Below, in pieces: positions 44,609 to 53,584 of a stretch of 64,000 nt of DNA (the stretch's first letter is position 1; every line of letters begins with the position of its first letter). Source of the DNA: Paenibacillus vietnamensis. Its GTDB lineage: Bacteria > Bacillota > Bacilli > Paenibacillales > Paenibacillaceae. The position numbers and the translations under genes are program-made. The notes beneath the pieces are model-generated. The model searched no databases. It saw only the letters and a program-made list of their open reading frames with translations, and had not been told where the DNA came from. The DNA is taken from positions 434,001-498,000 of the forward strand of contig NZ_JAHMHW010000002.1 of NCBI RefSeq assembly GCF_020169515.1. The letters are read 5' to 3'.

Positions 44609-46393
44609 CTACTGCAGCACCGGAAGCTCGATTTTGAATGTGGAGCCTTCGCCGACGGAGCTATTGACCGATATCGTTCCCTTATGCAGCTCCACGAGAT
44701 GCTTAACAATGGAGAGGCCGAGTCCTGTACCGCCGGAGCTGCGCGAGCGCGCTTTGTCCACGCGGTAAAATCTTTCGAAAATGCGCGGCAAATCTTTTTT
44801 CGGTATGCCGATGCCCGTATCGCTGATCTGGAAGCGGATATGGTCATCACCAATACCCTCGACCTTCAGCGACACTCTTCCGCCTTCCGGCGTATAGCTG
44901 ATGCCGTTCGACAGCAGGTTCATAATGATTTGCCGCAGACGATCTTCGTCGGCCTCGACATACAAGCCGGGCTCTACGCTGACCGTCAGCTCGATGTGTT
45001 TGCGCGCGGCTTCCGCTTCCACCAGCTGGATCGATTTTGTCACGAAGCTGTCTACCTCGACGGGCGAGAACACAAGCGGCACGCGGCGCGATTCGATCTT
45101 CGACAGCTCCAGAATGTCTCCGATTAACCGGTTCAGGCGGTCGCTCTCGTCAAAGATGATTTGCAGAAAGGAACGGGCCGTCTCCTCGTCGTTCACAGCC
45201 CCGCCAAGCAGCGTTTCCGCAAAGCCTTTAACGGCAGTGATCGGCGTCTTCAGCTCGTGGGAGACGTTCGCGACGAACTCGCTGCGCATCCTCTCCAGCC
45301 TTCGAATGGCCGAAACGTCCTGCAGCACAAGCAAGACGCCGGAAAACCCGTTCGTATTCGAATGAATCGGTACGATATTCAGCTCAAGCAGCCGCTCCTC
45401 CGGAAAATAAAACGTAATTTCCTCGCGCAGATGCGTGTTTTTCTTTAGCCCTTCCTGAATCATCTGCGATAATTCGTACTGCTGCTTCGCTTCCGCATAA
45501 TGCCGGCCGACAAGCTCGCGGGCCGAAAAACCGAGCACTTCCTCCGCTCGCCTGTTCATCAGCAGAATGATGCCGTTCTGGTCGATCATCACGATACCGT
45601 TAATCATATTTTCAAGCACGCTTTCCAGCTGATTTTCGTTTTGCTGAATGCGCGTCATTTGCACCTGCAGGCTGTCAGCCATCGCATTAATAGCGTTTCC
45701 CAGCTCTCCAATTTCATCCTGCTTCGTTACCTTGACTCTTGCCTGATAGTCCATACTTTTGATCCGTTTGGCCACCTTCGTAATCTGCTCAAGCGGCCTC
45801 GTCAAGCTGGATGCGATGCGGTAGCTGATCAACGCCGCGATCAGAAACAGAATGATCAGGCCGAGCGCCAGCACCATCGTCAGATCGCGTATGCTTTGCT
45901 CCACCTCATGCAGGCTCATCGAGAGCCTGATAATATAAGGGGCTTCGCCCGGCACAACTTCTACGGGAATCGCCACGTACATCATATTTTGATCCGCCGT
46001 ATCGCTTGCCCTTATCGCTCTTCCAGATCCTTGTTCCAGAGCCTCCTTGACCTCAATCCTGTCGAGATGGTTATCCATTTCGGAGGCCGCCCAGTCCGAA
46101 TCGCCAAGCACGGCGCCGTCATTGCGGATAAAGGTAACGCGCGCGCCCGTAAACCGCTTCAGCTCGATCGCTTCCTCCGAATAATGGGAATACAGCGATG
46201 ATAAATCGCCCGATTTCCATTCCATCTTGGCCGCGATAATATTCATCTCCCGGACCATATTGTCCTCGAGAGCATTAATATGGTTTTCTTTGAACGTTTT
46301 TACCATGAATACGCCGGAAGCTCCGACCGACAAAGCGATCATCGCGATCATGATGAAGGTCAGCCTCGTACGAAAGCTGTTCATGCGGGTCAC
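44609..46393 (-). CDS. phoR: Phosphate-type sensor histidine kinase PhoR
   Basis: 594 residues. Two membrane helices (residues 12-35 and about 170-190) bracket an extracellular sensor region, then HAMP, a PAS domain (MIDQNGIILLMNRRAEEVLG), the phosphorylated His in FVANVSHELKTPITAVKGF and the ATPase (SNGISYTPEGG, GTGLGLSIVKHLVELH). This is the PhoR layout. It precedes phoP with a 109-bp gap, the reverse of the usual phoP-phoR order. Confidence 0.87.
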   Translation of the reverse strand: MTRMNSFRTRLTFIMIAMIALSVGASGVFMVKTFKENHINALEDNMVREMNIIAAKMEWKSGDLSSLYSHYSEEAIELKRFTGARVTFIRNDGAVLGDSDWAASEMDNHLDRIEVKEALEQGSGRAIRASDTADQNMMYVAIPVEVVPGEAPYIIRLSMSLHEVEQSIRDLTMVLALGLIILFLIAALISYRIASSLTRPLEQITKVAKRIKSMDYQARVKVTKQDEIGELGNAINAMADSLQVQMTRIQQNENQLESVLENMINGIVMIDQNGIILLMNRRAEEVLGFSARELVGRHYAEAKQQYELSQMIQEGLKKNTHLREEITFYFPEERLLELNIVPIHSNTNGFSGVLLVLQDVSAIRRLERMRSEFVANVSHELKTPITAVKGFAETLLGGAVNDEETARSFLQIIFDESDRLNRLIGDILELSKIESRRVPLVFSPVEVDSFVTKSIQLVEAEAARKHIELTVSVEPGLYVEADEDRLRQIIMNLLSNGISYTPEGGRVSLKVEGIGDDHIRFQISDTGIGIPKKDLPRIFERFYRVDKARSRSSGGTGLGLSIVKHLVELHKGTISVNSSVGEGSTFKIELPVLQ

Positions 46394-46449
46394 TCCTTAC
46401 CAGTTTGTATGCCGTACGCGGCCTGCAAAAGCGTTATAGCATTCACCGT

Positions 46450-47427
46450 TTATCGTACATGCGGCACAACGGTTTCGCCAGACTTGTTTTTATTAAGTTT
46501 TTGTAAAACATAGTGATGAACCGTTGCGAGAGGCTGCTGGATCAGAATCGAAAGCACGACGGGAACGGCGGCAAGCGGACTGAAATAGCCGAGCGCCAGC
46601 ACGATGCCGAGCGAGATGTTGCGCATTCCGGTCGCATAGGATACCGTCACCTGCTGCTCGCGGTTGTTCAGCTGCGCGGTGCCCCAATAGCCGAATGCAT
46701 AACAAACGCCGACAAGCACGACAACCAGCGGGACAAGCACGAACATATCCCGCTTCAGCTGATCCAGATGCGGCGCGATCGCCGAAGCGTTAAGCGCAAC
46801 GACGGCGACGAAGCAAAGCTTGGACAACGGAGCGGCAACCGGTTGAACGGCTCCCTGAATCCGGCCTTTGCTGATCCGGTTCAGCGCAACGCCGATAATC
46901 GTAGGCAGCACCACAATAACGAGCAAATCCCGTATTAACGGCGCTGCTTCCACCTCGACCGCCGATTTGAAGAACAGATGAATGCCTGCGGGCACGACGA
47001 GCGGACTGATCGCCGAGTCGAGCACGACCATGGCCAGCACCAGCGGTACGCTGCCCCCCGACATGCCTACCCAGAGCACGGTGGAGACGCCGAGCGGGAT
47101 AATCGTAAACAAAACAAGTCCGATGACATACGGCGAGTCGGCTCCGAAAACAAGCACGCCAAGGCCGTACGCCGCCAAAGGCGACAGGACATGCGCGATC
47201 AGGAACGTCAAGCCCATAATGCCGGGCCGCTTCATGACCTCGCGCAGCTGATCGATGCCGCATCCGATCGCCATCGTCAGCGTGACGTAAGCGAACAAGT
47301 AGGGAACAGCCTCAATGAGCGGCTGCAGGCGGGCGGCGAACAGAAAGCCGAGAATTAAGGAGCCCGGTATGATGATAAACATCCATTTTTCAAAAAGGCG
47401 GTTAAAAGCCAAACCGAAATTGCGCAT
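46450..47427 (-). CDS. Bile acid:sodium symporter (BASS) family transporter
   Basis: From ATG 47427, preceded by GAGGG, 325 residues with about nine or ten helices. Motifs such as FTIIPLGVSTVLWVGMSGG and SYATGMRNISLGI match the BASS/YocS family of sodium-coupled organic anion carriers. The substrate may be pantoate, a keto acid or another anion. It shares a promoter region with the divergent HD-domain gene. Confidence 0.85.
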   Translation of the reverse strand: MRNFGLAFNRLFEKWMFIIIPGSLILGFLFAARLQPLIEAVPYLFAYVTLTMAIGCGIDQLREVMKRPGIMGLTFLIAHVLSPLAAYGLGVLVFGADSPYVIGLVLFTIIPLGVSTVLWVGMSGGSVPLVLAMVVLDSAISPLVVPAGIHLFFKSAVEVEAAPLIRDLLVIVVLPTIIGVALNRISKGRIQGAVQPVAAPLSKLCFVAVVALNASAIAPHLDQLKRDMFVLVPLVVVLVGVCYAFGYWGTAQLNNREQQVTVSYATGMRNISLGIVLALGYFSPLAAVPVVLSILIQQPLATVHHYVLQKLNKNKSGETVVPHVR

Positions 47428-47538
47428 ATCGTTTCCCTCATTTATATTTCTATTCGTTTTCATACATAAGCATTATAATAACATAAGCAGACTTTCTGAA
47501 GAACGGCGGACCTGCGCGGGCGCCGAAGGAGTGATACG

Positions 47539-48687
47539 ATGAAAAACGGCAAGTTTATCGGCACGATTATCAGGATGCAGTATGTGCCCCGGTGGAGCGA
47601 GCACGCTCCGCGCTTCGAAGACAATGCCGCAAGCCACAGCTTCAGATGCGCCGCTTTGTCCATTTTGGCAGGCATCATCGAGGAGAAGCTGTTTAACCGG
47701 CCGATCAATAAATTACAGCTAACCGCCAGATGCCTATGGGCCGATCTGAAAAATACGGGCACCGGCTCGATCAAATACGTCACCAAAAACGAATCGCTCG
47801 TCATGGAGCATATCCGCGGCTTCGAGGCGGTGCTCAGCAAGGAAATCGTTTCGTACTTATCGAAATCGCTGCAGCCTGTCGCCGCTGATTACATTGTGAA
47901 TGCTCAGGACGATTCGCCGGCCGGGAAGCTCGTCGATGCCATCGATTTGTTCGATGCCTTCCTCTACTGCCACAGGGAGACGCTTTACGGAACAAATCCA
48001 TTTTTTCATGCCAAGTACCAGGAGCTTAGGCTGAGCCTTTCAAAGACCGGCCTTCCTTCCATCGACTGGATGCTGAAGGAATACGAGAAGCAGGAGGGCT
48101 TCTATGAATTCATTCATTATATCGTCAATCTGGATACGGTGAAGCGGTGGAACGGCAGCTACAATCTCGTGCCGGATAACGATGCGACGCACTCCTTCCG
48201 GACCGCTTCGCTGGCTCTGTTCAACGGCATGCTGGAGAAGGAGCGGTTCGGCAACGGCGGCATCGACCTGTACAAGCTTCTGGCCAGGGCCGTGCTGCAC
48301 GATTTGCCCGAAGCGCTGTCCGGCGATGTCGTCTCCAAATTCAAGCACAACAACCCGGACATTAAACGCGCCTTCGAGCTGTACGAGCAGGAAACGGCAC
48401 AGCTCATGATCGGCAAGCTGCCCGCATTTTTCCGCGAGGCGATGACCGATTTTATCGTGAACAGCAAAGCGGACGATTACGAGGGCGAAATGGTAGACGT
48501 TGCCGACAAGCTGGACGCTTTGATCAAAGCCAGCCTCGAAATGCGCAACAACCCCCATTACGCCGACACCTATTACAATCAGCTCATCAAAATTCAGCAC
48601 CGCTACGAGCAGCCTTGCGTCATCTTTTTCCTCGCCTACATTTTGCATGATTTGACGTACTCAAGCCTGATCGGCCAGCAAGCTTGA
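47539..48687 (+). CDS. Tandem HD-domain (YfbR-like) protein, one half inactive
   Basis: 382 residues made of two copies of a YfbR-like 5'-deoxynucleotidase domain. The second copy has the metal signature: His218 in ATHSF, His254-Asp255 in AVLHDLPEALSGDVV. The first copy keeps SHSF (His33) but has LWADL where HD is expected, so His is lost. The second half probably hydrolyses nucleotides and the first may be structural. It has GAAGGAG before the start. Confidence 0.82.
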   Translation: MKNGKFIGTIIRMQYVPRWSEHAPRFEDNAASHSFRCAALSILAGIIEEKLFNRPINKLQLTARCLWADLKNTGTGSIKYVTKNESLVMEHIRGFEAVLSKEIVSYLSKSLQPVAADYIVNAQDDSPAGKLVDAIDLFDAFLYCHRETLYGTNPFFHAKYQELRLSLSKTGLPSIDWMLKEYEKQEGFYEFIHYIVNLDTVKRWNGSYNLVPDNDATHSFRTASLALFNGMLEKERFGNGGIDLYKLLARAVLHDLPEALSGDVVSKFKHNNPDIKRAFELYEQETAQLMIGKLPAFFREAMTDFIVNSKADDYEGEMVDVADKLDALIKASLEMRNNPHYADTYYNQLIKIQHRYEQPCVIFFLAYILHDLTYSSLIGQQA

Positions 48688-48761
48688 ACGGTTCGTTGAC
48701 GATCGGATCCGCCGGATGAAGCTGGAAGAGGTTTGGCCGCATTTCATTTTTATAGCAAAAC

Positions 48762-48785
48762 AAACCCGGGGGCATCCACCCTCCG
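48762..48785 (-). terminator. Terminator of the SWIM-SNF2 operon
   Basis: CCCGGaGG...CCcCCGGG stem then TTTGTTTTG on the minus strand. Confidence 0.65.
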
Positions 48786-48806
48786 GGCTTCCTCTGCGGG
48801 CACGCG

Positions 48807-48998
48807 TTAGTCGCGCAGCCCTTGCGTAATCTCCCTTACCGTCTCGTAAAACCGCCGCCATTCCCGGCTCGTTCGTTCGACATCCGCTTCCGCAGCCTTA
48901 CTCTCCGGCGTTTCTGTTATTGCGGCCGGTACGGACGGCGTCCCGGACTCCGCAGCATTCCGGTCGTCTTGTTTCGTCTGAAGATTCTCGCCAGTCAT
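48807..48998 (-). CDS. Small acidic hypothetical protein after SNF2
   Basis: 63 residues. The ATG lies 8 bp after the SNF2 stop with GAGG between, so it is translated as the last gene of the operon. The first 40 residues are polar and likely disordered; the end (SREWRRFYETVREITQGL) forms an amphipathic helix. Function unknown. Confidence 0.6.
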   Translation of the reverse strand: MTGENLQTKQDDRNAAESGTPSVPAAITETPESKAAEADVERTSREWRRFYETVREITQGLRD

Positions 48999-49006
48999 TT
49001 ATTACC

Positions 49007-51901
49007 TCATCCCTTTAGCCAGGTTTTGCGCAGCGAAAACAGCTCTCTCAAATCTTCCGTTGACAGCTCGGTAATCCATTGGTCGGATTGGCCGACGACC
49101 TGCTCGTTAAGCGATTGCTTACGGTCGATCATCTCATCGATTTTTTCTTCGAGCGTCCCGAGCGTAATGAACTTATGGACCTGCACCTGCTTCGTCTGGC
49201 CGATCCGGAACGCCCGGTCGGTCGCCTGGTTCTCGACAGCCGGATTCCACCAGCGGTCAAAGTGAAAAACATGGTTGGCAGCCGTCAAATTAAGCCCGGT
49301 TCCGCCAGCTTTCAAGGAAAGCACGAACGCGCAGCAGTTCTCCTCCGGGCTCTGGAAGCGGCTGATCATTTCATCGCGCTTCGCCTTCGGAACGCCGCCG
49401 TGCAAATACGACACAGGCATGCCGAGCTTGTGCTCGAGCTGCTCCTTCAGCTGATGTCCCATTTCGATATACTGCGTAAAAATAAGGCAGCGCTCGCCCT
49501 CCGCCGCGATTTCCTCGCACATCTCGAGCAGCCGCTCCACCTTGTTCGAGCGCCCGACGTCCCAAAGCACCGTTCCGTCCTCGCCAGCCAGCAGAGCGGG
49601 ATGATCGCAAAGCTGCTTCAGCTTCGTAAGCGCGGCGAGAATAAGCCCCCTGCGCTGCATCGGTCCGAGCTTATCGAGATTTTCCAGCAGATCGGAAACG
49701 ATATTCTCGTACTGCGCCCCTTGCTCCGCCGTCAGCGCCATATAGGTTTTGGACTCGTTTTTGTCCGGCAGCGAAAGCTGAATGGCCGGATCCTTCTTGA
49801 CTCTTCGGAGCATGAACGGCTTCACCCACCGCTGAAGGCCCGCGATCATCTTCTCGTCGCGCGTTTTCTCGATCGGGGCTACGACCGCTTGGCGGAATTC
49901 CCCGAGTGCGCCCAAATAACCGGGGTTGATAAAATCGTAAATCGACCACAGCTCGGTCAGCCGGTTCTCCATCGGCGTGCCCGTCAGCGCCACCCGATGG
50001 TGGGACGGCAAACGTCTGATCGCTGAAGATTGCTTCGTATATACGTTTTTAATATTCTGGGCTTCATCGAGGCAAAGGGCGTCCCAATCGACAAGCGCCA
50101 AATCCTCCTCGTCCAGCTGCGCCAGCGAATAGGAGGTGATGACCAAATCCGCTTCCTTGACGCTGGAGCGGAACGCCTCGCCTTTGTCCCGTCTCGCGCC
50201 GTAATGCAATACGACATTAAGAGACGGTGCGAACCTTTCCAACTCCTTCTCCCAGTTGCCAATGACGGAGGTAGGGCATATAAGCAGCGAAGGGCCGTTC
50301 ACCTGCAGCCTGCGCTCTTTGATATAAACCAAATAGGCCATAAATTGAATCGTTTTGCCGAGGCCCATATCGTCGGCCAGGACGCCGCCAAGGCCAAATT
50401 TCCTCAAAAAAAGCAGCCATGACACACCCTGATGCTGATACGGCCGCAATTCTCCAAGGAACCGGTCCGGAATGTCGGCAAGCGGAATTTGCGATGCATG
50501 CTGAAGCTGCTCCAGCCACGCGGCCAGATGCCCGTTCAGCTCGACCTCGGCCCTCAGGTCCGAATCGATCCCTTCGTCTTCCTCGAGCGGCAATCCTCCG
50601 CGCAAATGCATTTCAAGCACATCGCGGAACGACAGCCCTTTCCGCTTGCCCATCCGCTTCAGCCACTGCTTGATCTGCGTGACGTCCTGCGGATCCAGAT
50701 GCACCCATTCGTCTCCGATCCGGAACAGGCGCCTGTTCTCTTCCGCCAGCTTCATAAACTCCGCCTCGGACAGGTCGACATTGCCAAGCGCAAGCTTCCA
50801 GTCGAATTGGACGATCTGGTCAAGGCCAAACATAGGCTCGGCAGCCGAACCTACCGACGACTTCATCTTCGCCTTCAGCCGCAGCTTCCTTGATCGGACA
50901 GCCTCCCACCAGGCGGGCAGCAGGACGGGACAGCCGGCCTCCAGCAACCTGACGCTGCCCTGCTCCAAAAACCGCCACGCTTCGTTATCCGTCAGCCTGT
51001 CGCGGAGACGCTCTTCTTCCTCCAGCTCCGGCAGCGCATCGAGCCACTTCCGCTGCTCTTTGCGCAGCTTATCGTCCAGTAAAGGCAGCCATTCGGGCGG
51101 CAGGCTCCGCTCTTCGCCGGCGGCAGGCTCCCAGCCTTGTTCGCCGAGACTGCGCTGCAGCGGCAGCCAGTCACCGCCGTCCCGCGCCTGCAGTGCAGGA
51201 CGCAGCCGCCAGCCTCCGTCGCCGCCCGGCTCGACCAGCTGCAGCGCTGCGCGGAACGGCAGCGTATCCTTGCGCAGGCCGATGGCGATCATCCAATCCT
51301 CCTCGTCGGCGGATTTCCGTCTAAGCACGGCCTCACCGGAAGCCGCGGCGAGATCGTTCCAAGCCCGTGCGGCCGCTTCATGCTCGGCAATCATTTGCTC
51401 AACCGCGCCTCCGAGCCATTTCTCGACCCCTTGATCGCCGTTTTGAGCGGCCGTACGTACAGCCGACTCCCACTGCAGCCGAAAGCGCTCCTCCCGCTCC
51501 GGAATTTCCGGCTTCCAGCTGCGCTTCTGTTCGGTCCAGTTCGCCCAGTCGGGTATGAACCAGCCTGCCAGAAGCGCTTCCCGGATTTGTCCGGCAATCG
51601 CCATAAGCGTCTGCATACGGTCCGTCCACTCCAGCTGAAGCAGCCTAACATGCCGCGGCGAGGACAAATAATCGACCGCCAGCAGCGGCGGCACCTTAAG
51701 CAGCCTCCGATCCCCCACGGTCAGCTCTTCGACTTCGGCGCCGTACCAGGAAGCTTTGTGCCAAGCGAAGAGAAGCGGGCGCAGCCTTCCTTCGGCCGCG
51801 TCCTTCCGGTCGACGGCGCCAAGCATGACGGATGCCCCGCTCTCGTCCTCGTGCCAAAAGCCGTCTATCACTATTTTTCGAGCGCCAATATAAGTCCTCA
51901 T
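49007..51901 (-). CDS. SNF2-family DEAD/DEAH-like ATPase
   Basis: 964 residues from ATG 51901, which overlaps the SWIM gene stop (ATGA). The N-terminal half is a bacterial SNF2 extension. The ATPase starts near residue 490 with LADDMGLGKTIQFMAYL (Walker A), CLDEAQNIKN (DEAQ box), TGTPMENRLTELWSI, SLKAGGTGLNLTAAN and 'TDRAFRIGQTKQVQVHKF'. It is a DNA translocase of the RapA/SNF2 type. Pairing with a SWIM protein is common in Firmicutes; its task is unknown. Confidence 0.92.
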   Translation of the reverse strand: MRTYIGARKIVIDGFWHEDESGASVMLGAVDRKDAAEGRLRPLLFAWHKASWYGAEVEELTVGDRRLLKVPPLLAVDYLSSPRHVRLLQLEWTDRMQTLMAIAGQIREALLAGWFIPDWANWTEQKRSWKPEIPEREERFRLQWESAVRTAAQNGDQGVEKWLGGAVEQMIAEHEAAARAWNDLAAASGEAVLRRKSADEEDWMIAIGLRKDTLPFRAALQLVEPGGDGGWRLRPALQARDGGDWLPLQRSLGEQGWEPAAGEERSLPPEWLPLLDDKLRKEQRKWLDALPELEEEERLRDRLTDNEAWRFLEQGSVRLLEAGCPVLLPAWWEAVRSRKLRLKAKMKSSVGSAAEPMFGLDQIVQFDWKLALGNVDLSEAEFMKLAEENRRLFRIGDEWVHLDPQDVTQIKQWLKRMGKRKGLSFRDVLEMHLRGGLPLEEDEGIDSDLRAEVELNGHLAAWLEQLQHASQIPLADIPDRFLGELRPYQHQGVSWLLFLRKFGLGGVLADDMGLGKTIQFMAYLVYIKERRLQVNGPSLLICPTSVIGNWEKELERFAPSLNVVLHYGARRDKGEAFRSSVKEADLVITSYSLAQLDEEDLALVDWDALCLDEAQNIKNVYTKQSSAIRRLPSHHRVALTGTPMENRLTELWSIYDFINPGYLGALGEFRQAVVAPIEKTRDEKMIAGLQRWVKPFMLRRVKKDPAIQLSLPDKNESKTYMALTAEQGAQYENIVSDLLENLDKLGPMQRRGLILAALTKLKQLCDHPALLAGEDGTVLWDVGRSNKVERLLEMCEEIAAEGERCLIFTQYIEMGHQLKEQLEHKLGMPVSYLHGGVPKAKRDEMISRFQSPEENCCAFVLSLKAGGTGLNLTAANHVFHFDRWWNPAVENQATDRAFRIGQTKQVQVHKFITLGTLEEKIDEMIDRKQSLNEQVVGQSDQWITELSTEDLRELFSLRKTWLKG

Positions 51902-53478
51902 GTAACGATTTTCCCTTTCCACAGCTCTTCCTGAAACGCTCTGAGCCGCTGATGCTTATGAACGAGCCCCGCTATATACCGGTCCCAACGGGCCGAATCT
52001 TTATCGGTCTTATACAGCTTCTCGAGCTTCTTCAGCTGCTTGACCGCCGTCCGGTAACCCTGCCGGTTGCGCGTCTGGATCGCCGCTTCCACGGAATGAT
52101 GGTACAGAGGCATCAGCGCCCTCGGCGCCTGCTTGCCGATTTCGCGGAGCGCCGACGCCCCGACATCCTCAGGTTTCGTACCGATTAACAGCTGCAAGTC
52201 CGCCCACTCGTCATAGCGCTTCTGCTCCAGCCAATGGTCGGAAAGCTCCGAATAGGAATGCGGCAGCAGCCGGGTCATATATTCGGTCCAGACAGGCAGC
52301 TCCGGCCGGTCCAGGTCCGCTCTCCGGCACAAGGTGACGAAGGGGCCGACCGTTCTGGCGTTTTTCACCTTGTACACCCGCTCGAAGAGAAAGGCCATCC
52401 ACAGCTCCACAAGCTCCCAATTTTCCTCTTCCATCCGCTGCGCGGCGCAAGGATACATGACCCGCTGCGACCTTTCAAAGCCCGACCTTGCAAAATGCTC
52501 CAACGCCAGCTCATCCCGTTTGTCAAAGAAATACAGCATGCCGACAGCCGTATGCAAAAAGCCTGTATCCGTCAGGCCCTCTTCGTCTTCGGCCAGCTTC
52601 AGCAGCGACCCGAGCTCCCGTTCATACCAGACGCGATTTTCCGAGAGCTTCTCGCATAAAGCCAAATACATGTAACCCCAGTCGAACAGCTGCTGCTCGC
52701 CGCTTGACGCCCTCGACTTCACGTGAGCGACTACCGTATCGGTCCAGGCTTCCTCCTCCGGCGTCATCCTCTCCGGCTCCAGCTCCGAGATCAGCGTATT
52801 TAAATGCTCCACCCACGGCTCTGCCATGCGGATAAAGGACATTTCATGATAATACCTGCTGAAGGAGTCAACCGTCGTAATCCCCTTCTCCGCCTGCTCC
52901 AGCACAAACACGATAACAGTCGACCAATGCAGCCGCTGCAGCGGCTTCGGCCAATCTCTGGCTAAACCTTTCAACGACGATAAAACCGGCTGCAGAGCAT
53001 GCAGGGAATGGCGGCATTTGCGCCAGGTTTCCCCGTGGGCCTCTTCCATCCAGGCCAGCCACTCCGCGGCGTCAGCCGTATCGTCCGGCGCCGGCTTGTG
53101 CTCTTGTGCGGGACGCTCCGGGAGAGGTTTGACCGCAGAGCTTGCCGCCCTCAACCCCAGCAGCCGGAAATATGCGCGCTCAGCTTGCTCGTGGCCGCTT
53201 TCCTGCTGGATATACAAAAAATAGACGGCGGCCATATGCTTGCAAAAGCCCGGATACGGGCAGGTGCATGAGCTGTAGCGGAAATGGCCCGCGTCGAGAA
53301 TGACCGCATACAGGTCCGAGCCCTGCACGACCCCGTATATATTGTCGTGCCCGCCGGCATTTGCGCTGTTGACGAGCCCTTCGGCATAATACTGCCAGCC
53401 CCGCTTAATAATCGTGACGGCATTCTGGTCTTGAAGCTGCTGCTCCATGGCTGCTTCCAGCTTTTCACTGAGTTGCAT
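51898..53478 (-). CDS. SWIM zinc-finger protein
   Basis: 526 residues. The SWIM motif CxCxnCxH is seen in SSCTCPYPGFCKHMAAVYF (about residues 68-86). The rest is helical with TPR-like repeats. SWIM domains bind DNA or protein. It is translationally coupled to the SNF2 gene, which suggests a common complex. Confidence 0.9.
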   Translation of the reverse strand: MQLSEKLEAAMEQQLQDQNAVTIIKRGWQYYAEGLVNSANAGGHDNIYGVVQGSDLYAVILDAGHFRYSSCTCPYPGFCKHMAAVYFLYIQQESGHEQAERAYFRLLGLRAASSAVKPLPERPAQEHKPAPDDTADAAEWLAWMEEAHGETWRKCRHSLHALQPVLSSLKGLARDWPKPLQRLHWSTVIVFVLEQAEKGITTVDSFSRYYHEMSFIRMAEPWVEHLNTLISELEPERMTPEEEAWTDTVVAHVKSRASSGEQQLFDWGYMYLALCEKLSENRVWYERELGSLLKLAEDEEGLTDTGFLHTAVGMLYFFDKRDELALEHFARSGFERSQRVMYPCAAQRMEEENWELVELWMAFLFERVYKVKNARTVGPFVTLCRRADLDRPELPVWTEYMTRLLPHSYSELSDHWLEQKRYDEWADLQLLIGTKPEDVGASALREIGKQAPRALMPLYHHSVEAAIQTRNRQGYRTAVKQLKKLEKLYKTDKDSARWDRYIAGLVHKHQRLRAFQEELWKGKIVT

Positions 53479-53530
53479 ATTTGACGTTCACCCGCTTTCT
53501 TCCGTTCACCTGCATTCCTTCTATTATAAC

Positions 53531-53575
53531 AAAAAAAACGCCATACACACGAATGGAATCCGTTTTGTATGGCGC
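53531..53575 (-). terminator. Terminator of the sensor kinase gene
   Basis: ATGCGCCATACA...TGTATGGCGTT stem, then eight T residues on the minus strand. Confidence 0.85.
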
Positions 53576-53584
53576 ATTCTTTTT

